Below are positions 1 to 8,899 of a stretch of 64,000 bases of DNA, piece after piece (the first letter of the stretch is position 1; each line of letters starts with the position of its first letter). Origin of the DNA: a halophilic archaeon (lineage in GTDB: Archaea > Halobacteriota > Halobacteria > Halobacteriales > Haladaptataceae); contig QNGA01000004.1 in the NCBI GenBank assembly GCA_003298465.1, positions 336,696 to 400,695 on the forward strand, written 5' to 3'. The notes under the pieces were generated by a model. The model was not told the origin of the DNA. It worked only from the letters and a program-made list of their open reading frames with translations, and ran no database searches. A program made the translations under genes and the position numbers.

Positions 1-42
1 CGAGGTGGCGCCGACGTAGGTCGACCGCCCGTCGCACGCTGA

Positions 43-52
43 CCTTTAAATC
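43..52 (+). promoter_or_regulatory. TATA box of the pilus-like operon
   Basis: The AT-rich box ctttaaatcc lies about 28 bases before the ATG at 76. That is the spacing expected if transcription starts at or just before the start codon, as in leaderless haloarchaeal mRNAs. It would serve the operon running from 76 to 8499. Seen in sequence; promoter function is inferred. Confidence 0.55.
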
Positions 53-75
53 CGGAGGCGCGACCAGGGCCGGCC

Positions 76-1938
76 ATGTGGAACCCCCTCTCGCAGCTCC
101 GCGGAGACGACGCCGACGCCTGCGCCTGCTCGCCGACGTTCGCGGACGGCGCGCTGGTCGTGGACGGGGACGACTGCCCCGGCGACGGCGATCTCGCCGA
201 CTCGCCCGCCTGCCGCGCGACGGTCGTCGACGCGCTGGCCGACCGCGAGGCCGACCGCGTCGTCACCCGCTCGGACGGCGTCGAACGGGCGTACGAGGGC
301 GACGCGGCCGCGCTGCTCGTCGCCGCCGGACGGTTCGCCGAGCGCGCCGCGTTCCGCGACGCCGACCTCGCCGCGCGAGCGCGACGCGACCCGCTCCGGG
401 CGGCCGTCGACGCCACGGGACGCGCCGGTCCGGTGGCCGACGCGGCGGCCGAAACGGGGCTCGCCGAGGGCGCGCGCCGCATCGCGGACTACGACGAACT
501 CCGGCCGTTCGTCGGCCCGACCGTCGCGCGCTCTCGGGTCGCCGCCCGCCCCCCGGACGACGCGAGACTCGACGACCGGCGGACGCTCTCGACCGGCGCG
601 ACCGTTCGCGTCTACGCCCGGCCGGAAGACGGACTCCGGACCTACCACCTCGAACCGGTCGAACACGGCCTCGACCGCGCGACGTGGGCGACGCTCTCCC
701 GTGCGCGCGACCTGCTCGCCGACGGTGGGGTCGCGGGCGGGCGCTCGGCACCGGGGCGGGCGGTCCGTCGCGTCGCTGCCGACGACGCCCCCGTCGCCGA
801 CCTCGCGGCAGCCCTCCGCAAGCACACCCGGGGGTTCGGCGTCCTCGAAGACTGCTTCGCCGACCCCCTCGTCTCGGACGTGTTCGCCACCGCGCCGGTA
901 ACCGAGACGCGACTGCGCGCGACGGTCGACGGCGAGCGGATGCGGACGAACGTCAGGCTCACCCGCGACGGCGCGGACGCCCTCGCCTCCCGCTTCCGGC
1001 GGACGAGCGGTCGGTCGTTCTCCCGCGCCAGTCCGACCCTGGACGCGACGGCCGACGTCGGCGGGACCCCGGTCCGGGTCGCGGGCGTCACCGACCCCGT
1101 GAGCGACGGCGTCGCGTTCGCGTTCCGCGCCGGCGGCGACGACGCCCTGCGACTCCCGGCGCTGGTGGACAACGGCACGCTACCGGCGGACGCCGCGGCG
1201 CTCCTCTCGGTGGCCGTCGAGCGGGCCGCGGCCGGCCTGATCGCCGGCGCTCGCGGCGCCGGAAAGACGACGATGCTCGGCGCGCTCCTGTGGGAACTCC
1301 CCGAACCGACGCGGGCCGTCGTCCTCGAGGACACGCCCGAGCTGCCCGTCGCCGCGCTCCGGTCGGCCGGCCGGGACGTGCAGGCGCTCCGGACGAGCCT
1401 CGACGGCCCGGGCCTCTCGCCTGCGGCGGCGCTCCGCACCGCGCTCAGGCTGGGCGAGGGGGCGCTCGTCGTCGGCGAGGTGCGCGGCGAGGAGGCGGGC
1501 GTCCTCTACGAGGCGATGCGCGTCGGCGCGAACGGGAGCGCCGTCCTCGGCACCATCCACGGCGACGGCGGCGAGGCGGTCCGCGAACGCGTCGTCGCCG
1601 ACCTGGGCGTCTCCCCGTCGTCGTTCGCGACGACCGACCTCCTCGTCACGCTGGAGTCACGCGAGACAGACGAGGGTCGCGCCCGGCGCGTCAAGTCCGT
1701 CGAAGAGGTCGTCGGCACCGACCCGCCGCGCTTCGAGTCGCTGTTCGAACTCCGGGACGGGCGTCTCGGGGCGACCGGTCGCGTCGACCGGGGGAACAGC
1801 GTCCTCGTCGAGTCGCTCGCCCGCCCCGCGGAGTCGTACGCCGACGTACTCGCGCTGCTGGACGACCGCGAAACGGCCGTCGCGTCGGCCGCCGCGGGCG
1901 CGCCGAGCGTCACCGTCGAGCGGCGAGAGGGGTCGTGA
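76..1938 (+). CDS. Type II/IV secretion system ATPase (PilB/TadA-like)
   Basis: A 620-residue cytoplasmic hexameric ATPase that would power assembly of a pilus or secretion filament. The Walker A loop GARGAGKTT is at residues 391-399, an Asp-box-like segment (LEDTPEL) follows, the Walker B segment LVVGE is near 464-468, and the His-box TIHGD is near 493-497. All are canonical for the PilB/TadA/GspE family. The first 390 residues are a poorly conserved N-terminal domain with cysteines at 16, 18, 34 and 46, which could bind a metal. The ATG at 76 is chosen for the TATA box 28 bases upstream. The stop overlaps the start of the platform gene by one base (TGATG), so the two are translationally coupled. 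The family is confident; which filament it drives is not known. Confidence 0.9.
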   Translation: MWNPLSQLRGDDADACACSPTFADGALVVDGDDCPGDGDLADSPACRATVVDALADREADRVVTRSDGVERAYEGDAAALLVAAGRFAERAAFRDADLAARARRDPLRAAVDATGRAGPVADAAAETGLAEGARRIADYDELRPFVGPTVARSRVAARPPDDARLDDRRTLSTGATVRVYARPEDGLRTYHLEPVEHGLDRATWATLSRARDLLADGGVAGGRSAPGRAVRRVAADDAPVADLAAALRKHTRGFGVLEDCFADPLVSDVFATAPVTETRLRATVDGERMRTNVRLTRDGADALASRFRRTSGRSFSRASPTLDATADVGGTPVRVAGVTDPVSDGVAFAFRAGGDDALRLPALVDNGTLPADAAALLSVAVERAAAGLIAGARGAGKTTMLGALLWELPEPTRAVVLEDTPELPVAALRSAGRDVQALRTSLDGPGLSPAAALRTALRLGEGALVVGEVRGEEAGVLYEAMRVGANGSAVLGTIHGDGGEAVRERVVADLGVSPSSFATTDLLVTLESRETDEGRARRVKSVEEVVGTDPPRFESLFELRDGRLGATGRVDRGNSVLVESLARPAESYADVLALLDDRETAVASAAAGAPSVTVERREGS

Positions 1939-3632
1939 TGCTCGCGGAACTGGCGGCGCTCGGTCGGCGCTTGCCCGTCGACGCGCCCGCCGACCCCGAC
2001 ATCGAGCGCGCGCTCTCGTTCGTCGGCGCCGACGCCGACGCCGAAACCGCCGTCCGGGCGGGCTACGGCGCGGCGACGGTCCTCGCCGTTCTGGCCGCGC
2101 CCGTCGTCGCGCTGGCCCCGACGCCCGTCCGAGTTCCGCTCGCCGCGCTCGCCCTCGCTGGAGTGCTCTCCCCGCCCGCGATCGCCCGGCGGACGTCGCT
2201 CGCGCTCGCCGCGGCACGGCGGACGCGGGCGCTCGGCGCGGCTCCGGACCTCGTCGCCCGGGCCGTGCTCCGGATGCGAGTCGAACCGACGGCCGAGCGC
2301 GCCGCCACGTTCGCCGCCGAGACGGGCGACGGCCCGCTTGCGGCGAGTCTCGGCGAGCACGTCCGGCGCGCGGCCGGCACGCCGGGAGCGGGGTTCACCT
2401 CGTTCGCGACGGAGTGGGCCGACTGGAACCCGTCGCTCCGCCGGGCGGTCCTGCTGGTCGCGGCCGCGGCGGACGCCCCCGCCGGCGAGCGCGAACGGAC
2501 CCTGGACCGCGCGCTGGCGGCCGTCCTCTCGGGCACCCGCGACCGGATGGCCGAGTTCGTCGCCGCGATTCGGGGACCGACGACGGCCATCTACGCCTTC
2601 GGCGTCCTCCTCCCGCTGGCGCTCGTCGCGGTGCTGCCCGCGGGCCGCGCCGCCGGTCTCCCCGTCTCTCCCGCCGCGCTGGTCGTCGTCTACGACCTGC
2701 TGCTACCGGCGGGCCTGCTCGGCGCGAGCGCGTGGCTGCTCGCGCGCCGGCCCGTCGCCTTCCCGCCGCCCGCGGTCACTCGCGCGCACCCCGACGTGCC
2801 CGACGGACGCTGGCGCGTCGCCGCGGGCGCGCTCGCGGTCGGCGCGACCGCGTTTCTCGCCGCGCCCGCCCTGCTCCCGGCGTGGACGCGCTGGGTGGCC
2901 GCCGCCGGTAGCCTGGCCGGGACCGCACTGGTCGGGTGGACCCGGCCCGTCGTCGCGGCCCGGGAGCGCGTCCGGGCGGTCGAGACCCACCTCGCTGACG
3001 CGCTCTACCTCGTCGGTCGCCGGGTGAAGGAGGGCACGGCCGTCGAGGACGCCGTCGCCGCCGCGGCCGAGGAGGTGGCCGGCGAGACGGGCGACGTGCT
3101 CGCCGCCGCCGCGCGCAACCAGCGACTGCTCCGGGCGGGCGTCCGCGAGGCGTTCCTCGGCGAGCACGGCGCGCTCGCGGACGTTCCCAGTCCGCGCGCC
3201 AGGAGCGCCGCCGCCCTGCTCGCGCTGGCCGCCAGGGAGGGGCGGCCCGCCGGATCCGCGATCGTCTCGATGGCCGACCACCTGGACGACCTCCGCGAGG
3301 TCGAGCGCGAGGCGCGCCGCGAACTCGCGCAGGTGACGGGCACGCTGAGGAGCACCGCCGCCGCGTTCGGTCCGCTGGTCGCCGGTGCGACCGTCGCGCT
3401 CGCCCGGGGGATGGCGGGCACCGGCGAGTTCGGCGGCACCGTTCCGACGGCCGCCCTCGGCCTCGCGGTCGGAGCCTACGTCCTGTTGCTCGCCACCGTC
3501 GTGACGGCGCTCGCGACCGGCCTCGAACGCGGGGTCGACCGGACCCTCGTCGGCTACCGCGTCGGTCTCTCGCTCCTGTCGGCGACCGCGGTCTACCTCG
3601 CGGCGTTCGCCGGGGCGAGCGCGCTCACGTAG
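1938..3632 (+). CDS. Type II secretion F-domain membrane platform protein (PilC/TadBC-like)
   Basis: A 564-residue polytopic inner-membrane protein that would form the platform on which the preceding ATPase acts. It has two cytoplasmic helical T2SSF-like regions (about residues 100-200 and 325-460) separated by four or more hydrophobic segments, with more near the C-terminus, about nine in total. The second cytoplasmic region includes the typical EGTAVEDAVAA-type helix. The start overlaps the ATPase stop by one base. The reading frame stays open far upstream inside the ATPase gene, but that part is an Arg-rich shadow and is excluded. The length fits haloarchaeal PilC paralogues, which are duplicated T2SSF proteins. 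Family call is confident. Confidence 0.88.
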   Translation: MLAELAALGRRLPVDAPADPDIERALSFVGADADAETAVRAGYGAATVLAVLAAPVVALAPTPVRVPLAALALAGVLSPPAIARRTSLALAAARRTRALGAAPDLVARAVLRMRVEPTAERAATFAAETGDGPLAASLGEHVRRAAGTPGAGFTSFATEWADWNPSLRRAVLLVAAAADAPAGERERTLDRALAAVLSGTRDRMAEFVAAIRGPTTAIYAFGVLLPLALVAVLPAGRAAGLPVSPAALVVVYDLLLPAGLLGASAWLLARRPVAFPPPAVTRAHPDVPDGRWRVAAGALAVGATAFLAAPALLPAWTRWVAAAGSLAGTALVGWTRPVVAARERVRAVETHLADALYLVGRRVKEGTAVEDAVAAAAEEVAGETGDVLAAAARNQRLLRAGVREAFLGEHGALADVPSPRARSAAALLALAAREGRPAGSAIVSMADHLDDLREVEREARRELAQVTGTLRSTAAAFGPLVAGATVALARGMAGTGEFGGTVPTAALGLAVGAYVLLLATVVTALATGLERGVDRTLVGYRVGLSLLSATAVYLAAFAGASALT

Positions 3633-3664
3633 ATCCAAGTACGGAGACGGGACCAGACGGGGCC

Positions 3665-4135
3665 ATGCTCGACGCACCAGTCGACGCGTGGTACGTCTGG
3701 ATCGGCGTCGCCGCCGCGAGCGCCGCGGCGTTCGGCGTCGCAGCCTCGTTCCCGACCGCACCGCCGCCCGACGCCGCCGGGGCGGCCAACACCGTCGATT
3801 CGGTCGCGGACTGCGAGTACGCCGCGACCGCCGAACACCCGCTCTCGGCCGAGGAGATACGGATCGGCGCGCACCGCCTCGGACTCCGCGGCGACGGGGG
3901 GACCGCCCACGCGACGTTCGCGTACGGCCCCGTCGCGCCCGTCGCAGCGGGGACCGGCCTCGACGCCGTCGCCCACGGCGCGTCGCCCGAGACGGCGTTC
4001 GACTCGCCGGCCGTCTTCCGGACCGCGGTCCGGGACGCTCGCGACCGCCGACCGGAGTGGCGTCCCGCCGCCGACCGACTGCTCGTCCGCTGTGTCTCCT
4101 GGGAGGGGTTCGATGCGACGCTGGTCGCCGGATAG
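3665..4135 (+). CDS. Haloarchaeal pilus-cluster protein (DUF7311-like)
   Basis: A 156-residue protein with one N-terminal hydrophobic helix (about residues 9-28) and a soluble remainder rich in Ala, Asp and Arg, with cysteines near 51 and 146. I recognise it as the small haloarchaeal family that follows PilB/PilC paralogues (I recall DUF7311, not checked). The N-terminal helix suggests membrane anchoring with the rest on one face. Its 3' end overlaps the start of the next gene at 4113 by 23 bases, which supports one operon. No catalytic motif is visible; function is unknown. Confidence 0.75.
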   Translation: MLDAPVDAWYVWIGVAAASAAAFGVAASFPTAPPPDAAGAANTVDSVADCEYAATAEHPLSAEEIRIGAHRLGLRGDGGTAHATFAYGPVAPVAAGTGLDAVAHGASPETAFDSPAVFRTAVRDARDRRPEWRPAADRLLVRCVSWEGFDATLVAG

Positions 4136-4502
4136 GGGCCAGACAGAGCCGCTCGTCGCGCTCGTCGCCGTCTTCGCCGTCGCCGTCGGTCTCGCGACCT
4201 ACGCCGGGACGCTGTCGAGTGCGCTCCCGGACGGGGACCGGAATCACGCGAGAGACGTACTTCCCGAGGTCGAGACGGCCGCGACGACGAACGGCGTGGT
4301 CGACCCCGCGACTCTCCGGAGCGCGCTCGCCGCGGGACCGGACGGTCGCTCCCTCGCGGTGACCATGTCGACGGCCGGCGAGCGGTGGCACGCCGGTCCC
4401 GAGGCCCCGCCGGACGCTGAGACGGCGGCGACCACCGTGAGCGTCCGCGTCGCCCCCGGCGCGGTCCGGCCGGGCCGACTCGAGGTGGCGGTGTGGCGAT
4501 GA
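4113..4502 (+). CDS. Pilin-like/TadE-like small protein (DUF7285-like)
   Basis: A 129-residue protein beginning with a basic leader, then RGQTEPL followed directly by about 18 hydrophobic residues. This resembles archaeal class III (prepilin-peptidase) signals and bacterial TadE, where RGQ and a Glu precede the helix. The ATG at 4113 is chosen over an upstream GTG at 4092 because it leaves a leader of about eight residues before the Gly-Gln junction. The rest is a small extracytoplasmic domain. The gene overlaps both neighbours (23 bases upstream, ATGA downstream). A structural or minor pseudopilin is inferred; it could equally be an anchor subunit. Confidence 0.75.
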   Translation: MRRWSPDRGQTEPLVALVAVFAVAVGLATYAGTLSSALPDGDRNHARDVLPEVETAATTNGVVDPATLRSALAAGPDGRSLAVTMSTAGERWHAGPEAPPDAETAATTVSVRVAPGAVRPGRLEVAVWR

Positions 4503-5341
4503 GGGCCGTCAGCACCGCACTCGACGCGACGCTCTGTCTGCTGCTCGTGAGCGCCGCGGCGCTGACGCTCGTCCACGCCGACGCGCCCGACCGTGCCGCA
4601 CAGGGCCCCGCCGAATCGGTCGCCACGACGCTGACGACCGCGACGGCACAGGTGAACTACACGCTCTCGACCGCGGACGGGCGGCGTTACCGCCGGAGCG
4701 CCCACGACACGGTCGCCGGCCTCGCGGCCGCCTGCGCGGCCGGCGACGTCGCAGTGGCGGACGCCGAACGGACTCGCCGGACCGGCGGCTTCGAGCGCGC
4801 GCTCGACCGGAAACTCCGACGGTTCGACGCCACCAGCGACCGGACCCGGCGCGTGCAGGTCGTCGCACGCTGGGAGCCGTACCCGGACGCAAGCGTCGCC
4901 GGTCGCTGCGTGCTCGGTCCGTCGCCACCGCCGGACGCCGACGTCCACGCCGCGAGCGTCGCCCTCCCGAGCGGGATGGCCCCCGCCGAGAACGCCGGAC
5001 GTTCCGAAGGCTGGCGGACGTACGGCGGCGTCGGCGACGCCGTCGCGCGAAGCGTCGTGCGGGGTCTCTTCCCGCCGGGCCGACTCGGGGTCGCGCTCGG
5101 GGACCGCCGGACCGCACCGCTGGCGCTCGCACGACTCCGTCACTTCGCGGCGCTGTCCGACGCCGACGTCGACGGCGAACTCGCGGCGGGCGACGCCGCC
5201 GGCGTTCGCCGCGAACTCGTCGACTCGCTCGCCGCGACCGTCGAATCCGAACTGCGGACCCGTTACGCATCGGCCGACCGTGCGGCCTCGTCCACCGCCG
5301 TCGCTCGCGTCGATATCGTCGTCAGGGTGTGGTCGTCGTGA
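4499..5341 (+). CDS. Pilus-cluster protein with N-terminal helix (DUF7284-like)
   Basis: A 280-residue protein whose first 30 residues are a short basic leader and a hydrophobic helix (LDATLCLLLVSAAALTLV), followed by a large acidic domain expected outside the membrane. The ATG at 4499 overlaps the previous stop in ATGA; a GTG two codons upstream is less likely. Scattered cysteines (near 80, 84 and 140) could form disulfides. I recall the family as DUF7284. By position and architecture it is analogous to TadF of bacterial Tad systems, but I see no alignable motif. Function is unknown. Confidence 0.75.
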   Translation: MRAVSTALDATLCLLLVSAAALTLVHADAPDRAAQGPAESVATTLTTATAQVNYTLSTADGRRYRRSAHDTVAGLAAACAAGDVAVADAERTRRTGGFERALDRKLRRFDATSDRTRRVQVVARWEPYPDASVAGRCVLGPSPPPDADVHAASVALPSGMAPAENAGRSEGWRTYGGVGDAVARSVVRGLFPPGRLGVALGDRRTAPLALARLRHFAALSDADVDGELAAGDAAGVRRELVDSLAATVESELRTRYASADRAASSTAVARVDIVVRVWSS

Positions 5342-8300
5342 GACTCGCCGACGACACGCGCGCCCGGGTGCCGTTCGCGCTCGTCGGCGTCCTGCTGCTC
5401 GTCGGTAGCGCGACCCTCTCGGCGACCATCGTCTCTCGGCCGCCACCGACCGTCGACCGGGACGCGGACGAGGCCGTCGAGCGCGCCGTGGCGAGTTCGC
5501 GGACGGCGCTCCGGGACGCGGTCCAGCGCGCCGGCCGAGACGCCGCCGCTCGGCCCGTGGTCGAGCCTGCGAACACCAGCACCGGACGCGTCCTGAACGC
5601 GTCCGCCCCGTTCCGGGACTACCTCCGCCTGCGGATCTACGTGGCCGCGCGCCGCGAACTGCGAACCGTGGCGACCCGGGTCGGCGACGCCCGCGCGTCG
5701 GTGACGCTGTCGCCGACGCCGAACGCGAGCGCACTCCGGCGGGCCAAGCGGGACGTGACCGTCGAACCGGTCGGCGCGCCGACCGAGAGCGGCCTCCGCG
5801 TCCGCGTCGAGAACCTCTCCGTCCGGGTCGAACGAGGCGGACGGGAGGTGGCGCGGGAGTCCCGGACGGTCACGCTCACCGTGGCGACGTCCGCACTCGC
5901 CCTCCACCGCCGCGTCGCCCGGTTCGAGCGACGGCTGAGCCGCGGGCCGTTGAAACCCGGCCTCGGACGGCGGCTCACCGCCCGGCTGTATCCCGTCGTC
6001 TGGGCGCGCGGCTACGCCCAGCACGGCGGCGCACCCATCGAGAACGTGCTGGCGAACCGCCACGTCGAACTGGTGACGAACGGTGCGCTCCTGGGCGAAC
6101 AACGGGCGGCGTTCGGTCACAGCGACCCGGCCGGCCGGTCGGCGCTCCGCCGCGCGACCGCCCGCGTCGGCCTGACCGACCTCCTGGCCCCCATCGAGCG
6201 TCGCGGCGGCCCCTGGGTCGACTACCTCCTGGAGTGGACGGCCCGCCGCGCTCCGACCGGACTCCCCGGCGTCGGCGGCGGGGCTCGCTCACCGGAGACG
6301 ACGACTACCGTCGCGGTCAACGGGACGGCGGACCGGGCGCTGTACGACTTCATCGGCGGGCGGTCGGACGACGAACTGGACGCCGCGCTGGCCGACGCCT
6401 ACGGCGCGAGGGCGCGCCTGGTGGCCTCGGTCCGACTGGTTCGCCGGGAATCGAAGCCAGCTCCGGACCGACCGGGGAAGAACTGGTCGCTCGCGAACGC
6501 GACCGAACGAACCCGCGTCTCGGTCACGACTGCGAGCGCGGAGTCGCCGGAGGCACCCGCCGGCTGGCATCTCCTCTGGGACTCGGGACGTCGCGTCGTC
6601 CGCCGGCACGCCGTCGTCCGCACCTGGCGGAACGGCGACCGGACGAGACGAACCGTGGCGCGCTGGCAGGAGGTCGTCGACGTCGCGCTCGGCGTGGCCG
6701 GCGACCACCGCTCCGGAACGCCGGCCCCGCCGCGTCCCGTCGCGTCGGTCCACGAGCGGGGCGGTCCGTTCGGCGGGCCGAACCTCGCCGACGTCGAGGC
6801 GGCGGCCGTCTCGAAACTGGTCGAGAGACGGGGCGGTGCGGACCGACTGGCGCGGCGAGCGACGAGACGCGCCCCCGACACCCGACCGGTGATGGTCCAG
6901 GGAGAACGCCCCGACGGACTGCGCGACCGGACGTACCGCGACCTGGCGTCGCTTCGCGACCGGGTCCGGAACGTCTCGGTGTCGATGCCGCGCGGACGAC
7001 TCGCCGGACGGGCGAACCCGGCGGCGAAACTGGCCAAGCGCCTCCGCGAGCGCCGGAGCGAACTGCTCGGAGCGCCGTCGCGGTACGACCACGCCGCCGA
7101 ACGGGCGCGGTTCGCCGCCCGGGCAGCGTACCTCGACCGCGTCCTCGCGCGACTCGACGAGCGGGCCGACCGCTCGGAGACGGCTCGCCGTCGACTGGGC
7201 GACGTGGTCGACGACGCGACCGGCGTCTCGCTGGGGAGGATTCAGCGTATCCTCCAGGCACGGCGGAGCGTCGACGCGCCGGAGCGTCGGCAGGTGTCGG
7301 CCGCCGGCCCCGGGTCCGCGGTCGACCTCGACGTCACCGGCGCACCGCCGTACCTCACCCTCGCCGCGGTCGACCACCGGCGGGTCCCGGCGGTTCCGCC
7401 CGGGAAGTCCGTCCACCCGATGGCCGCCCGGAACGTCAACGTGTTCACGGTGCCCTACGGTGACGCCGCCGACGCCGTCGTCGGGGGGATCCCCGGCGGC
7501 CGCGGGGAGTCTCGGGTCGACGTGCGGACGGCGGCCCTGACGCTGCGCGCGGCGAACCGGACGCTCGCGTCCGCGTCCAACGCGACGCTCCGGACCCGTC
7601 GGAACGAGCTACGGTCGTCGCTCGCGTCGTCGCTCGACGGCGTCGAGCGGAGAGTCCGGTCGCGTCTCCGGCGAACGACGCTCGGCGTCCCGGGACTCGA
7701 CGCCGAGACGGTCCGGCGGGGAGTCGCTCGCGGGCTGGCGCGCTGGAAGACGACCGACGAGCGAGCGATGGCGGTCGTAAACGGCTCCGCGGCGCGGGCT
7801 ATAACGACTGCGCTCGCGACCGAACGCGGCGGCTCCTGGTCAGCAGTCGAGCGTGGCCGAGTTCGGCTCGCGACGCGAATCGCACTCTACGACGCACGGC
7901 GGAACGTCAGCCGGCCGAAACAGGAGTCGGTGAACGGGACGCTGTCGCAGACCCGGAGCGTGGTGAGAGCCGAACTGAAACGCGTCGCGGGGACCGCCGT
8001 AGACGACCTCAGCGAGTACGCCCAGAAGCGCCGGTTCGACGAGGTGATCTCCGACGTGCCGGCCGGCCTCCCAGTCGCCCCCGTTCCGGGCTACTGGTAC
8101 GCGACGATCAACGTCTGGCAGGTCGAGGTACGGGGCGGCTACGAGCGGTTCGTCGTCCGAGCGCCCAACGGGACGCCCGACGTCCCCGGCGGGACGACCT
8201 ACGTCCGGGAGGCCGGGACGGTTCGAGTGGACGTGGACGGCGACGGGCAACGAGAGACGGTCGGGCGGACGACGCCGGTGTCGTTCCGGACCTGGACCAC

Positions 8301-8499
8301 CGTCGCCGTCGCCGTCCCGCCGAACCGCCGCGGCGTCGGCGACGTGAACGGCGACGCCGACGAGCGCTCGCCCGGCTGGTCCGCCCGGAGTGACAACCCC
8401 TTTCACTCGCGCTCTCCACTGGTCGACCATGCTCTACGACGAGATATCGGAGCCGGGGGAGTTGACGCCCGAGGAACTGCGGGAGCAGTACGAGGCTGA
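5338..8499 (+). CDS. Large pilus-cluster surface protein (DUF7286-like)
   Basis: A 1,053-residue protein with a single N-terminal hydrophobic helix (about residues 10-32) and then roughly 1,000 residues of polar, Arg/Asp-rich sequence with many Asn-X-Ser/Thr sites, as expected for a glycosylated cell-surface protein. The GTG at 5338 overlaps the previous stop (GTGA); a GTG at 5329 is also in frame. It is the last gene of the pilus-like operon and resembles TadG in layout. The last 35 codons or so look unnatural: they read through the promoter and the first 71 bases of the next gene, and a TGA in another frame (8391-8393) may mark the ancestral end. This suggests a small frameshift. I recall the family as DUF7286. 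Confidence 0.78.
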   Translation: MRLADDTRARVPFALVGVLLLVGSATLSATIVSRPPPTVDRDADEAVERAVASSRTALRDAVQRAGRDAAARPVVEPANTSTGRVLNASAPFRDYLRLRIYVAARRELRTVATRVGDARASVTLSPTPNASALRRAKRDVTVEPVGAPTESGLRVRVENLSVRVERGGREVARESRTVTLTVATSALALHRRVARFERRLSRGPLKPGLGRRLTARLYPVVWARGYAQHGGAPIENVLANRHVELVTNGALLGEQRAAFGHSDPAGRSALRRATARVGLTDLLAPIERRGGPWVDYLLEWTARRAPTGLPGVGGGARSPETTTTVAVNGTADRALYDFIGGRSDDELDAALADAYGARARLVASVRLVRRESKPAPDRPGKNWSLANATERTRVSVTTASAESPEAPAGWHLLWDSGRRVVRRHAVVRTWRNGDRTRRTVARWQEVVDVALGVAGDHRSGTPAPPRPVASVHERGGPFGGPNLADVEAAAVSKLVERRGGADRLARRATRRAPDTRPVMVQGERPDGLRDRTYRDLASLRDRVRNVSVSMPRGRLAGRANPAAKLAKRLRERRSELLGAPSRYDHAAERARFAARAAYLDRVLARLDERADRSETARRRLGDVVDDATGVSLGRIQRILQARRSVDAPERRQVSAAGPGSAVDLDVTGAPPYLTLAAVDHRRVPAVPPGKSVHPMAARNVNVFTVPYGDAADAVVGGIPGGRGESRVDVRTAALTLRAANRTLASASNATLRTRRNELRSSLASSLDGVERRVRSRLRRTTLGVPGLDAETVRRGVARGLARWKTTDERAMAVVNGSAARAITTALATERGGSWSAVERGRVRLATRIALYDARRNVSRPKQESVNGTLSQTRSVVRAELKRVAGTAVDDLSEYAQKRRFDEVISDVPAGLPVAPVPGYWYATINVWQVEVRGGYERFVVRAPNGTPDVPGGTTYVREAGTVRVDVDGDGQRETVGRTTPVSFRTWTTVAVAVPPNRRGVGDVNGDADERSPGWSARSDNPFHSRSPLVDHALRRDIGAGGVDARGTAGAVRG
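8397..8406 (+). promoter_or_regulatory. TATA-like box of the DUF5791 gene
   Basis: The sequence cccctttcac is centred 27 bases before the ATG at 8429, the leaderless spacing seen throughout the window. It lies inside the 3' end of the preceding open frame, which supports the view that the end of that frame is not conserved coding sequence. Promoter role is inferred. Confidence 0.4.
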
Positions 8500-8860
8500 A
8501 CTCGCCGAAACCGTCGAGACGGTGGGCGTCGACGCCGTCGTCGAACGGACGGGCGTGGACCGAGAGGTCGTCACCGGACTCGCGGACGGCGCCGCTCCCG
8601 AGTTGACCGTCGAGGACGCCGCCGCCATCCTGGCGACCGCCGAGGACGCGCCGGCGAAGGACGCCATCGTCGCGGAGGTGCGCGACCACCTGCTGATGGG
8701 GATGACGACGGCGGTCCTGGACGTGGATTCGCTCGCCGCGGAACTCGACGAGGACGTCGAGGCGCGGACGGTCCAGCAGATGGTGGAAGGCCGCCGCGAG
8801 ATGACGCTGGCGGAGTACGCCCGAATCCATCACGCCATCGCCGAGCAGAACGCCGCGTAG
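8429..8860 (+). CDS. DUF5791 family protein
   Basis: A 143-residue, strongly acidic soluble protein that begins MLYDEISEPGEL and has no membrane segment. It matches the haloarchaeal family I know as DUF5791, whose function is undetermined. The helix-rich middle (about residues 30-75) has an HTH-like feel (VVERTGVDREVVTGL), but I would not call it DNA-binding. The ATG at 8429 is chosen over a GTG at 8390 because of the TATA-like box 27 bases upstream and the conserved N-terminus of the family. It is a single gene between the pilus-like operon and the epimerase gene. Confidence 0.8.
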   Translation: MLYDEISEPGELTPEELREQYEAELAETVETVGVDAVVERTGVDREVVTGLADGAAPELTVEDAAAILATAEDAPAKDAIVAEVRDHLLMGMTTAVLDVDSLAAELDEDVEARTVQQMVEGRREMTLAEYARIHHAIAEQNAA

Positions 8861-8899
8861 GACGACCGGCTTTTTCCGGAGGCGACCCCAAGAACGGCT

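Noticed and set aside
78..1937. Long open frame (about 620 codons) upstream of and in frame with the platform protein gene
   Set aside because: It lies over the ATPase gene in another frame and is Arg/Pro-rich, a shadow of high-GC coding DNA. The real start at 1938 overlaps the ATPase stop.
8871..8876. T5 run as terminator of the DUF5791 gene
   Set aside because: It is about 27 bases before the ATG at 8900 and may serve as the TATA-like box of that gene; with only five T it cannot be assigned to termination alone.
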